From NCBI RefSeq assembly GCF_010183535.1, contig NC_071328.1, positions 17,112,001 through 17,176,000 of the forward strand: DNA of 64,000 nucleotides, written 5' to 3'. Source of the stretch: Caenorhabditis remanei. Taxonomy: Eukaryota > Nematoda > Chromadorea > Rhabditida > Rhabditidae. The first letter of the stretch is position 1; the number at the start of each line of letters is the position of its first letter. Both the position numbers and the translations under genes were made by a program. A model generated the notes under the pieces. The model saw only the letters and a program-made list of their open reading frames with translations. It did no database searches and had not been told where the DNA came from. This document shows positions 1 to 11,500 of this stretch, piece by piece.

Positions 1-1494
1 CGCCCACGTTTCTCCAATGTTCAAGACACACTCACCACCAAACTATCCCTCGTCGTGCCTGGAATCGAGCTGACAATCGCCACGTCATCGTGTGCCAACT
101 GATTCAGAATACTCGATTTTCCAGAATTTGGCCGCCCGTACAACACGATATTCAATCCACGTTGCGCACGCTCCGCCCCATTCCACGCAGCAATCATTCG
201 ATTGATTTCTTGAAGAATCTCAGAAACATCTCGTTGTGCTTCCTCCAATTGAAGTTCCACGTGCTCCCCGAAATCGATGATCACGAAAAGTTTTGAGAGA
301 ATTTGGACCAATTTTTTGCTGTAAAATGAGAAAAATCCGGCATTTTTCATTTTTCAACGACCCGCAATAGTCGTGTCTTGTGATTTACGACACGCTCACT
401 TTTTTCTAGTTTTGCGTTTGAAAAATTGAAAAAATTGATGGAAAAAGGTCAAATTTGATTCAAACTGTTGACTATTCAGGATTTTTCAAAATTAAAATCC
501 AAAAAATGTTTTTAAAAAATCCAAAAAATTGGTACTTTTTTCTACTCTTCACTTTTGCATTTTTTTTTGAAAAATTCAAATTTTTGACTATTTCAGGATT
601 TTTATGAAAATTGAAAGAAATGTTTAAAAAAATAGAAATTATTCAATTTTCAATTTTCATCAAAAATTCTGAATCATAGTCGAAAATTGGAAGTTTTTCG
701 CCAAAAAATTCAAAAATTCGAGAAAAAAATTGAAATTTGAATTTTGGCGCCAACCTCGATTTTTCCAAAAAGGACCGGCCCGGGCTTTGACAACTATGGA
801 AATGCTTATTTTAACCCGCGAAAACCCTGTAATCTGCGAAAAGAAAGTGGGCGTGTCAGAAAATCTCCGTTTCACTCCGATAATACCGTATCTCGACCGC
901 CCGTACACCTCCACGCATTTGTCCAAAAGCCGCCCGTCTCTCCTTTTCCGTCCGGGACCTTATCAGTCGATCAAGTCCACGGACACCCGAAATGCTCATT
1001 TTTCCGTTGTGAAATGCTCTGAAAAATAGAGAATTTTCTGACTTTCTTAATACCAGCTCACCGTCTCGTAAATTCTCCCCGTTTCGCTTCTCGAACATTC
1101 TCAATTTCAGATAGACACGTGGCAAATTTCGTGGCGACCGCCTGACTTCCATGAAGGAAAAATTCGGCGGTATCTTCGCCAGTGAACGTTTTGGGGCCTG
1201 TATATTTTTGAAAAAAAACTATTATCAGAATAAGCCCCGCCCCCTTTCTACCCGGAAAGTACACAGCCATCGCTTCATCGATAATCCTCCTCTCTGAATC
1301 ATATAATTTTGTGTATTCCATCATTTTTGGTGTCCATATTTTCCTACGGCTTAACTGCCGAAGTACCGGAAGACTTTGTGGTCCTAAAAGTACCTCTCGA
1401 GGACTGAAAGGGGGCGTGGCCTACCAGAAACCCGAAAAACTGCAATAGCACTGGGTAGGGTGCCCGAGGAGAGTGCGAAAATGGTGGAGGACAT
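1..1494 (-). CDS. mtcu-1: mtcu-1, mitochondrial tRNA-modifying GTPase (MnmE/GTPBP3), 3' part missing
   Basis: MnmE/GTPBP3-family GTPase. With MTO1 (MnmG) it installs taurinomethyl- or carboxymethylaminomethyl-uridine at the wobble base of mitochondrial tRNAs. Exons read on the minus strand: 1425-1494 (start ATG 1494-1492, N-terminus MSSTIFALSSG), 1252-1383, 1062-1197, one ending at 1018, and 36-318; the rest lies left of the window. Visible family marks are the N-terminal folate-binding domain motif SFTGED-like KTFTGEDTAEF, the GEFTRR-AFHNGK stretch, IDFGE, the P-loop GRPNSGKSS and the switch motif PGTTRD. The first intron is only about 41 bases. The donor of the exon ending at 1018 is unclear, either near 930 or slightly further on, and the following intron of about 600 bases carries a degenerate repeat. 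A TTATTCAG acceptor abuts the ATG, suiting SL2 trans-splicing downstream of the SOCS gene. The C. elegans name mtcu-1 (F39B2.7) is from memory and fits the sur-2 neighbourhood. Confidence 0.9.
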
Positions 1495-1691
1495 CTGAAT
1501 AAAAAGAATAAAAAGATTGAAGTCTGAAAAATCTGAAAATGAAAAAATATGTTATAACTAGGTTCTAACTTTGCTTTTTCTGTAAAAAGAAGAAAAAAAA
1601 ACAAAAAAATGTTAGTATAAAAAATTTATTATGGATAGAGGAGACCCGTTTTCAGATAAAATGCACATAAATTTCAAAATAAATCATAAAA
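1495..1691 (-). promoter_or_regulatory. Inter-cistronic region, SOCS gene to mtcu-1 (operon-like)
   Basis: The 197 bases between the SOCS stop and the mtcu-1 ATG hold, in transcript order, an AATAAA signal (1630-1625), a long U-rich tract (about 1580-1612) and a splice acceptor directly against the ATG. This order (poly(A) signal, U-rich element, trans-splice acceptor) is the known layout of C. elegans operon junctions that receive SL2. Operon membership is an inference. Confidence 0.55.
1625..1630 (-). terminator. Poly(A) signal of the SOCS gene
   Basis: AATAAA on the minus strand, about 60 bases after the SOCS stop codon at 1692. Confidence 0.6.
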
Positions 1692-2352
1692 TCATTCCCC
1701 TCCAAATCGCAATTTCAACTGCTTCTCACAATAGTTTAAATCCGGTATAATCCATTTCGAATCGTTCAGATACTTCAAAATTGTGGGCGGAGCCTCGATG
1801 GGCGTGGCTTTCTGTGGGGCGGAGCGAAAAGTGTACCGACAGAGATACTGTAGTGACGGGAGGAGTTCACGTTTTGTTAGTGGACGTGTCAGGTTGACAC
1901 GGGCGGCTTCCGCTTCGTGGCCACGTCGGTAGTGGAGCATTTCTTGTTGTCCGTTTAGGGATTGCTCTAAACTCCTCTCAATAATCTCTACAAGATTACG
2001 GTAGTCCCGTGACACGTAGGGCTGTCGACTGCCTAAATTCCGTCGGGAGTCTTCCAGCGAGAGGCGAGAATGATAGACTTTGTCTGGAGAAAAGGAGGAG
2101 TGCAGGGCATTTACTTAAAATGGCTCTCACCTTGAGAATGATAAGAGACAGTGAACAAATGAGTGTCACTCCGACTGTCTCGTATCAAAAAATAGCCGAC
2201 AGGGCACAAAAGGAGTAGACGTTCCGCCCATTTCCAGTCCAAATCTCCCCAATACCTGGAAAATTGATGTGGGAACGGAGATTGTGTTTTGACACCTACC
2301 AATCACAATCATACAGATCCGAGCTGATCACCTTTCCACTTGTTGAGGGCAT
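1692..2352 (-). CDS. SH2 and SOCS-box protein (SOCS4/5/6/7 class)
   Basis: A 189-residue protein from three exons (2300-2352, 2131-2255, 1692-2083; total 570 bases, in frame). The first half is an SH2 domain: it opens with DWYWGDLDWKWAERLLL and has the phosphotyrosine-binding FLIRDSR motif (family FLVRDS) and FTVSYHSQ. The C-terminal third carries a SOCS box (SLQYLCRYTFR, then a Pro-rich turn and ILKYLND), which recruits elongin B/C and Cullin-type ubiquitin ligases. It is therefore a likely adaptor directing ubiquitination of phosphotyrosine proteins. The protein is close to the minimal CIS-like size, without a long N-terminal region. An acceptor (CTTCCAG) precedes the first exon. The in-frame ATG at 2352 follows an out-of-frame ATG that would make a 10-codon overlapping uORF, so the true start is uncertain. 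From memory the C. elegans counterpart is F39B2.5, next to sur-2. Confidence 0.85.
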
Positions 2353-2573
2353 CGGAACATAGAGATATCTGGAAGGAAATTTTAATTCTGAAAATCTGGA
2401 TTGGGATGAAAAAAAATAGAATAAGGAATTTTGACCTCCGAGAACAGAAAAATGAGTGAATCAATTTACAGCCTATTTATAACACATGAAAAGTAGATAT
2501 CATATACACACGTAATAATTTCAGATGAGATTTTCAGAATTTCACATAAAAATTTAGTAAATAAGTTAGTTTT

Positions 2574-5500
2574 CTACATATGAGGTGGTTGTTGATGATG
2601 GTGTTGTTGCTGTTGTTGCTGCATATAGTGTTGTTGTTGCATTTGCATATAAGCATACTGCTGTTGAGGTGTCATTCCGTGCATCTGGAAAACATTGAAC
2701 ATTGAGAGAAGGCCCCGCCCCTTTCAAGGTCAGATTCCTATACTTCAGAAAATTCTACGAAACTTTCATCATTGGAGCTTATGCTAAAAATCGCTCTAAA
2801 CGCCACAAATCCCGTTCTCCTGACTCAAAATGAGTCTTCGTGGAAGAGTTTTCCCACTCGAATTTTCTCCACGGAGTAGTCCACTCGGACAACATTATTT
2901 CTCAATTCCTTGTTTCCTCGCTTTTTTGCGATATAAATTGAAAAAAACACAGAAAATTGTTGATAAAAGCGAGGGAACAGGGAATTGAGAAATAATTTTA
3001 TCCGAGAGAATTACACGGCGGGGGAAAACTCTTCCACGAAGGCTCCTTTTAAGTCAGGAGAACGGGAATTGTGGCTTTTAGAGCGGTTTTAAGCATATGC
3101 TATAATGATGAAAGTTTCTTAGAAATTTCAGAAGTATCATAATCTGAAAAAAGAAAAAAAAAAGACTTCAGTCCTCCTTCAACTCACCATCTGATTCATA
3201 TGCATTTGCCCTTGCATTTGCTGATGATGTGGATGATGTGGATGCTGTAAGTGATGTTGCATTCCATACTGCTGCATCGGATGACTACCGAGTCCCTGTG
3301 GATGATGGAACACTGCCCCTGGATATTGTGGAGTCATATGCCCTCCACCCATTCCCATTCCCATTGCCATTTGTTGATGATGTTGTTGTTGAGGAGTGGG
3401 TGGAGCCGGAGTGGGCGGCGCTTGATGGTGATCCATTTGATGTTGCGGATGATGGAGATGGTGTTGAAGGGGTTGTTGGGGTGGAGGCATCAGTTGGGAT
3501 AGCGGATTGTTGTGGAGAACTTGTTGTTGTTGCTGTTGTTGTTGAAATTGTTGTTGCTGTTGTAACTGTTGTTGTTGTTGTTGTAGTTGCTGTTGCTGGA
3601 GCATGTGTTGTTGTTGTTGTTGTTGTGTCATTGATGACGTGGATTGTTGTGAATCTTGTGGATGATGTTGTGCAGAGGACTGCGCCGTCTCCTGCTCCTT
3701 CTGCTCCTCCTTCGATTTCTCCGGTGACTTCTCCCTCTCCGGCGTATTCTGCTGTGCTGGTTCCGATTGTGACACATAAAATTTCAGTCGTTCCCGCATA
3801 CTTTCTGGCAGCTTCGCAAACTCAGTAATAGCTGTATCTCTCAGAAAATCTCCGGCAAACACATATTTACAATTGTAAAAGAGATCACAGAACGCTTGTT
3901 CGTGCTCGAATCCGACGCCCTCTTCAGCCATCGATCCCAACTTTTCAATGATGAGTTTGACGATGAACAGAGGTCCGAATCGTTCCCGAAGTGATCTCAT
4001 CTGCTTCGCCGTGTCCCAATTATCCCAGAAACGACGGAGAATCGGCATGACGAGACGGAGGGTGTACCAGAGGTCCTTTTCGGTCTTCACATGTTCCAGG
4101 AGCTTTGGAACTTGCTCTTGTGCAAATGGATTAAGAAGATTCTGAAACTTGGCAGGGTTGTTCTATGTTTTTTTTCTGAAATATTGCTGTTTCCCATCTG
4201 AAATTGAATATTTCCGGCTGAAAATAGGATTTTTAGAAACGATTCGGTGATTTTCAGCGATGTTGACTGAAAATGATTGAAAACAAACAATTTCCAGCAA
4301 TTTCTGTCCGAAATTGAATGATTTTTCAGTCAAAATCTAGAGTTTTGGTTAAGACTGAAAATATGAATTATTGATGAAAAATTAATGATTTTGGGCAAAA
4401 ATTCGAAAATTTCAGCGCATTTTCTTTGTTAAAAATGATGTTTTTTTTTTAATTCTACAGTCTTCTTCTCGTTTCTCACCAAATTACAATGCGTCCAATA
4501 AATCTGTGTGATCATATTGATTGATCTCGCTCGATTCGGCAGATGTAACAGTAGATTCTCCTCATAATTATCGAACACAATCTCCTCAAATTTCAGACAC
4601 TTTGTTTCACCGTTCTTGAACACATTGATGAATTCTTCGTGGAGTGCATCTGAATACGTGGATGGTAGAGCGGTGATGAGGAGACCAATGAGGTTGAGAA
4701 GGTTGAGTGGACGGAGGTGTGGTTTCATTTGCATTACGTTGATCATAGCAGTTACCAGAGTCTGGAAATATCGGATAGAAGAAAGGGAGCCATTGAATAA
4801 CTACCTCCGGGGAATGGGGACTAGCCATGATTTCTATACAAGCTAGATACAGGGTCTGTGCTCCTGGCGGCAGCTCAGCCATTTTCCAGTTCTTCGCTAC
4901 AAACGGAGGAGGTGTCAGAATGAAATCAAGACTCGCTGATAGTCGATCAAGCAACTCCATCATCAATTGCTCACACGACGTCTTCTGATGATTGAACTTC
5001 TCGAATGCCTCTGTCAAATGACATTCTTCAATTTGTGCGGCGAATGTTGTTACAAATGATTTCGCATCGGGACCCGACATCAATCCATGAGAAGTGAATA
5101 GAACAGAGTACATGAAATGGATCGGCATCGCATGATACTTATAGAACATTGCAACGGTTTGAAGTACTTGTGGATTCATTTTGTATCCTTGTTGTTCCAA
5201 CGCCACGTACACAAATTGATCGAGAATCGGGAGCAGTCGTTCGATGAGACATCCGTAGTACGTTGGCATGTGGGGATTCGTAGAGTTGTCGTACTTGCTG
5301 ACGAGTTCACAAGCCTCGAATTCAGGGAATGCGTCATGATATTTCACGATCGCTTTGATGTATTCGTCGGGGTGTTGATCTTTTCGAGGAACGTTTTGAT
5401 AGAACCAACGGATTCGGTCCTATAAGAAGAAGAATAAGGAAGTCAGGGCGTTTTGGGGGATTCAGAAGCTTCAAAACCACTCAGAAGGGGTTAAAGGAGA

Positions 5501-8500
5501 ACTGAAGTGTCATATTTTTCAAATAGCAGATTCCAATATTTCAGAAAATTCTTTAAAACTTTCATCATTGGAGCACATGCTCAAAACGCCACAATTCCCG
5601 ATCTCCAGACTCAAAATGAGCCTTCATGGAAGAGTTTTCCAACGCGAGTTATTTCCATCGTGTAGTCCTCTCGGACAAAATTATTTCTCAATTACTCGCT
5701 TCCTCGCTGTTTTTTTTGCGATATAAATTGAAAAAACACGAAAATTGTTGAAAAAGCGAAGAATCGAGGAGTTGAGAAATAATGTTGTCCGAGAGGACTA
5801 CACGGTGGAAATAACTCGCGTTGGAAAACTCTTCTACGAAGACTCATTTTGAGTCAGGAGAACGGGAATTGTGGTGTTTAGAGGGATCTTTTGTATATGC
5901 TACAATTATGAACGTTGCTTAGAATTTTCTGAAATAAAAATATGACTTCAGTCTTCCTTTCAGAGGCTCCAGAAGCACTCAAAACTCTATACATCCAATT
6001 TTTCACCTGAAATTCCGTAGTCAAAATGAACTCATTCGCAATTTGTATACAAATCAACGCATCTTCATCATTTCCCGGGTGCATAATCAAAGAGAGCAGG
6101 AATCGATCGGCCCGTTGAATCTGATGAGTGAACACGAGCACTGCGGCGGCCTTTGCGATCTGAAAATGAAGTTTTTTTCTGAAATCTGAAATTTGAAACA
6201 GTGCCTACATTCTTGAAAGTCTGCTCATTACAATCCTGCGTTTTCACATCCGCAATTATATAGTCGATCAAGTAGTTGCCCATCACCACAATATCTTTCG
6301 GCGACTTTTTCTCCAATACTCTGAAATCAAGCAGTTATTTCAGATATATCTAACATACTTGCAAACCGAGCCGGCTCTCTTAAAACGCAATATTTTGAGC
6401 TGAAAAATATACCAAAGTGTAGATCTCAACGAGTTCTATGTCTGTGACCTACTACGGGCCGGGAAAAATGGGCGAAAACGCGAAAATGACCAAAAAATAC
6501 ATTCTAGCCCGGTTGTGCGGAAGTGATTTTTTCAAAAACGGAAGTCGGAAATCGGAAGTGAAAATCCGAAAACGGAAGTCGGATGTTGGAAGTAAAATTT
6601 TCAAATTGGAAGTCGGAAGTCGGAAGCCTATTTTCTGTCCTTTTAGACAATTTTTCTGCGAAATGTACTTACCGTAAATTCTACAGTGATGGAATGACGG
6701 AAAGTCGGAACTGAATTTCCTTATCCGCAACTCGGAAGTCGGAATTCCAAGCAAATCTGGTCTGTGACCTACTACTGGACGGATGGCTAGTCGTTAATGT
6801 GCCGCGGGCCGAGAAAAGGGTCAAAACCGCAAAAATGGCATAAAATCCGTTTTAGCCCGACCCGCGGCACATTAACGGATTGCCATAGTAGGACACGGAC
6901 ATAGAACTCGTTGAGATCTGCATTTTGGTATATTTTTCAGCTCATAATATTGAGTTCTAAGCGAACTACACGCCGGCCCGGTTTACAAGTATGGCATCTA
7001 ATCCCCATACACTCACTCATAAAACTCGCTAGTAATATCCCATTTACTATCGACCGCTGCGTATGCAAATTTAAACAACACGGCCATCATACAATAGAAT
7101 GTCGTCGGATCTTGATCATCACCATATCGCATCACAAATTGATTGGGTGTCAGTGAGGGATGAAGACGTGCGGTTTCCCGGGTCTTTGTTAGAATCTCCT
7201 CATAATTCGGCAGCAATTTCGTAGCGTCAGTATTCTTAATGATCTCGAGAGCCCACTTGGGGAAGTATGACGTGGATTTTTCAGGCCATCCATATCCGGC
7301 AACATGATATGGATGCATTGTTCCCTCAGTGACAACCTCTTGACCAGTAATCTTGATAGCTCTCAGAAATGCGTATATTGACATTTTGAACATCTCAGGA
7401 TTCAGTGGGAACTGATATTGATCCACCGGCACTGTAAAGGTCCTGGGATGCAAGAAGAATCTCATCAGTGAGTTATCTTTCGATGAAGCACCAAATAGAG
7501 ACGTGTAGCATTGGATATTCTCATGGAATGACTTCCAGCACATTCGTCTTAAGAAGAATTGCTCGAGGAGTCGATAGATTTGATGGTTTTGAGGATTGTT
7601 CACGATATGCAAAGAGAAATAATGACAGAGCGAGTGGAATGTTGTGAGGTATTTCGAGTATCGATAGTGATATGGGATACGGTAGGCCAGGAAGTCGAAG
7701 AGAAAGTGACATTGGTCTTTTGATTGAATGTTCTGAACCTTTTGAGGTGGTTAGTTTATAGTTATTCCTGAAGAAAATTACCTGATTTTCAACGGAACCC
7801 CTATCAGAAGTGCTTGAAACCACCAGGGATCTCTGCGCCAATGACTCCAGATCTTTTATCGCCGCTTCACAATCCTCCGAGAGACAAATCCTCGCAATTA
7901 TCTCGAATACAGATGGACTTGGAAGCTTCTCGGCTGAAAATTGGCGAAGGAAGTGACAAACTGAATTCAGCAACTGCTTTTTTGAGCGTAGTGTCAACGC
8001 ATCGAGGAATTCGGCGGAGAACACCGAGAAACTATTCGCCGCTTTTCGTTGATACGATAATTCGAATAGTGGGTGGGCGGGGTCTGATGGAGCATCGATT
8101 GTCTGGACGATTGCGGGGAAGACGTTTTTTCCCACTTTTGTATCGCCTCGATCTGCAAGTTATGAATTTTTCAGCAAAAAATGTTAAAAATTGATCTACC
8201 GTTTCTTTGTTAGTCTAATGACGCATTCACACATTTTTATGTTTTTATGACTGTTTGTTGTGACGTTTTATTAATCACAAAAATTTATTATCAACTCCTG
8301 GGAAACGAACTCTTGGGAAAAAGACGGAGCCAAGCGCGCTGATTGGCTAATCAGTGGCTAATTAACTTTCAGTAACCAATTACCGCGCTTGGCTCCGCCC
8401 TTTTCCCAGGAATTTTTCCTTCGGGTCTCTATTATTATTTCCCTCATTTGGCAAGGAAATGCCCTCATTTTCTCTCGTTTTCACAAAATTGTTTATTCTT

Positions 8501-11500
8501 TTCGAAAAATCATTGCATGTACTCGTTTATCTGTAATTCTGTTTACATCTCCAACTTTCCGTTCAACAATAAATTCTGAGAGGCGGAGTCTTGTTATTTT
8601 GTGAGACTCTGCTCATTTTAGCTTAAAAAACCAAAAATTCGAGGTGGAAATGGGGTAAAAATACAGCAATTTCAACCATTTTCCGTCAAAATCGATAGAC
8701 TCCGCCCCCTCCCCTTTTCAGCTAAAAAAGTTCTCAAATCTCCAAGTTTCACTTATTTTTCGGACAAAATTGCTATAACATTCAGACTCCGCCCATTTTA
8801 ACCTCAAAATTTTCAATTTATGAGAAAACTTGAAATTTTCATGTTCAACTCAAAATACTCATTTTCATCTCGGAAATACCCATTAAAATTGCTCATTTTC
8901 AGACGCACTTCTCGATACACTGAAAACATAACTCACAAACATTCGCCAAAACCGCCAACATTGCCGTATTCTTCGAATCGAAATTGTCGGCACCGTCTTG
9001 AATGAAGCGGATGTGACTTTTGATTGTGTCGTTTGGCGGTGGCATCTTGTCGGGGAACTGAAAATTTTCACATGTATTTAGCATGAGAACGCTATTAGGC
9101 AATACCACCAGGGCTGTGCGTAAAAACATTCCCGAACATTTTTCGGAAGCTAAAATCTTGAGTTTTACTTATATGAAAACTTTTTTTTAATTGTATAAGT
9201 ATTTTAAGGTAAGACTCCGGTAACATGATTTTGAGTACAAATTCAGAAAAAAATAAAGAAAAAATCAACAAAAAAAATATTTTGTCGAAAAATTTTCCGA
9301 CCGAATAGTTTCTAATTTTTCGGAAACTACCGAAAACCGAAATAATTTTTGGCACATCCCTGATCACCACTGACATCTTTAGTCAGCAACATCCATGTCC
9401 CGGCGGCAGCCAGAAACCTTGCAAACAGTGCTGGATGATCAGAAGCACCCATCCAAACGACGTCGCCATCGAATAGAATATTATATAAATCCACAATTTC
9501 TTGTATCGCATCATCCAAACGAATGGCATTTGGTAGTGAGCTGACCACTTGGAACACAATCCACATCACCTCGTCACGGGCTCGTGTGTATTTGCATTGA
9601 CGTAAGAGACGCCACACTGTTTTGAAGAAACTTTGAGGACTTCTGAAATTGGAATATTTGTCTAAAGTGGGCGGAGTCCCCCCCCCTTACAATAAATGAT
9701 GTTGCATTCCATAAATCACAAGATTGGTGATATTATCCCACTGATATCTCGGAATCGGCTCGTTTTCAGGAAGAACCTCTGCTTCACCCATAGCCTCACA
9801 CATCATCACAGCTACCAGCATCTCCCAGTGTTGTTTTGTTTTCGATTTGTTTTGTGGATGTAACTAGAAATGTTTTCAGAGTAAGAGAATTTCAGAGTAT
9901 TCCTACCGATTCTTTGCCATTCGGTTGTCTCACTATCATATAAAGAGTATACAGACAACTGGCTTTATGTTCCGGGCGGTATGGAAGCATATGATGGCTC
10001 TGGACGAAGGTGTTATTCACATTCAGTCCAAAATCCTCCCAGAATGATGTAGGTGGGTAGTAGGCTGGATGTGATGGGATGGGGTAGATGAAACTACGAC
10101 TGCAGACATGTGTTAAGTCGGCGATTGGACGGAAATGAGATGAGAGGTTGGAGAGTTTTTCGGTTAGTCTCTGGAAATAATATTAATCGGAAAATATTAA
10201 TTTTAAGGAGGACGGAAGTCGTATTTTTTATTTCGGACTCTGATACTTCACAAAATTCTAAGAATCTTTTATCATATGTTGTCCGGAATCATAGTTTGTC
10301 CGGAATTCCGGTTTTTTGAGTTTTCGATTTCCGGAACACGGAAGTTGAAATTTTTTAACTTTTGAGTTCAAAAGACGACTACAGTACTTCTTTTTTTCGG
10401 TTTTGATCATTAAAACTAGTTTTAAACTTTATTAATCGTTAAAAAACAGTCGAAAAAATGACTTGGTCTTGCAAAATTGAGCAAATTCGACATTCTAGTT
10501 TTTTTTAATTCCGGTTCCGGATTCCGGAAATCATGGAATTCCGGTCAACTATGGAGAATATGCTTAAAACCGCTCTAAACGCCACAATTCCCGTTCTCCT
10601 GACGCAAAAGGAGCCTTCGTGGAAGAGTTTTCCCACGAGAGTTTTGTAGTTCTCTCGGACAAAATTATTTCTCAATTCCTCGTTTCCTTGCTTTTTCAAC
10701 AATTTTTGTGTTTTTTTTTTGAATTTATATTGCAAAAAAAGCCAGGAGACGAGGAATTGAGAAATAATTTTGTCCGAGAGAACTACACGGTGGAGAAAAC
10801 TCGCGTTGGAAAACTCTTCCATGAAGGCTCATTTTGAGTCAGTAGATCGGGGATTGTGGCGTTTAGAGCGATTTTCGGCATATGCTCCATTGATGAAAGT
10901 TTCTTAGAATTTTCTGAAGTATCGGAACCCTCCTTTAAATGATTACCGGTAACATCTGAGCCTGCTTCGGCATTCCCCTCATAATCTCCGATAAAGTGAT
11001 CAACGGAGGCATCAGATTCGAGTCTCTATCAACAATTTTCAATATCACATTCTCCACAATCCTCAACTCGTTCACTTTCTCTGGTGACAAAGTATACGGC
11101 AGTCTTCTCAATTGGGACTCCAAAATGTATCGAAGAATATTTCGAATTCCCTTGTAATCGATTGTTGGAATACATTCGTAAATGAATTTCCATTTTTCTT
11201 GACAAATTCTACTGCACAGACGGAAATCTGATGTCATAATGAGTCCTTCGACGCATAGTGTTGTTGTGATCACTTCTTTTTCGTGGGCGAATCGGAGGAG
11301 TGTGTCAACGACACGTTCGTAGCTGGCTCTGGAAAAAATTAAAGGATATTTCTTTTAAATGTTGGGAAAAACTTAATATTTTGAATATTTTTGTTGGAAA
11401 AATGCTTAATATTGAGTTTTTACAAGCTTTTTCAGCTTTTCTTTATTCTAAACAATTTTTATTTATTTCTCAAAAACTTTTTCTTCACTTACGCGACAAA

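Noticed and set aside
3229..3828. 199-codon plus-strand Val-rich frame
   Set aside because: Antisense shadow of the SUR-2 glutamine tail.
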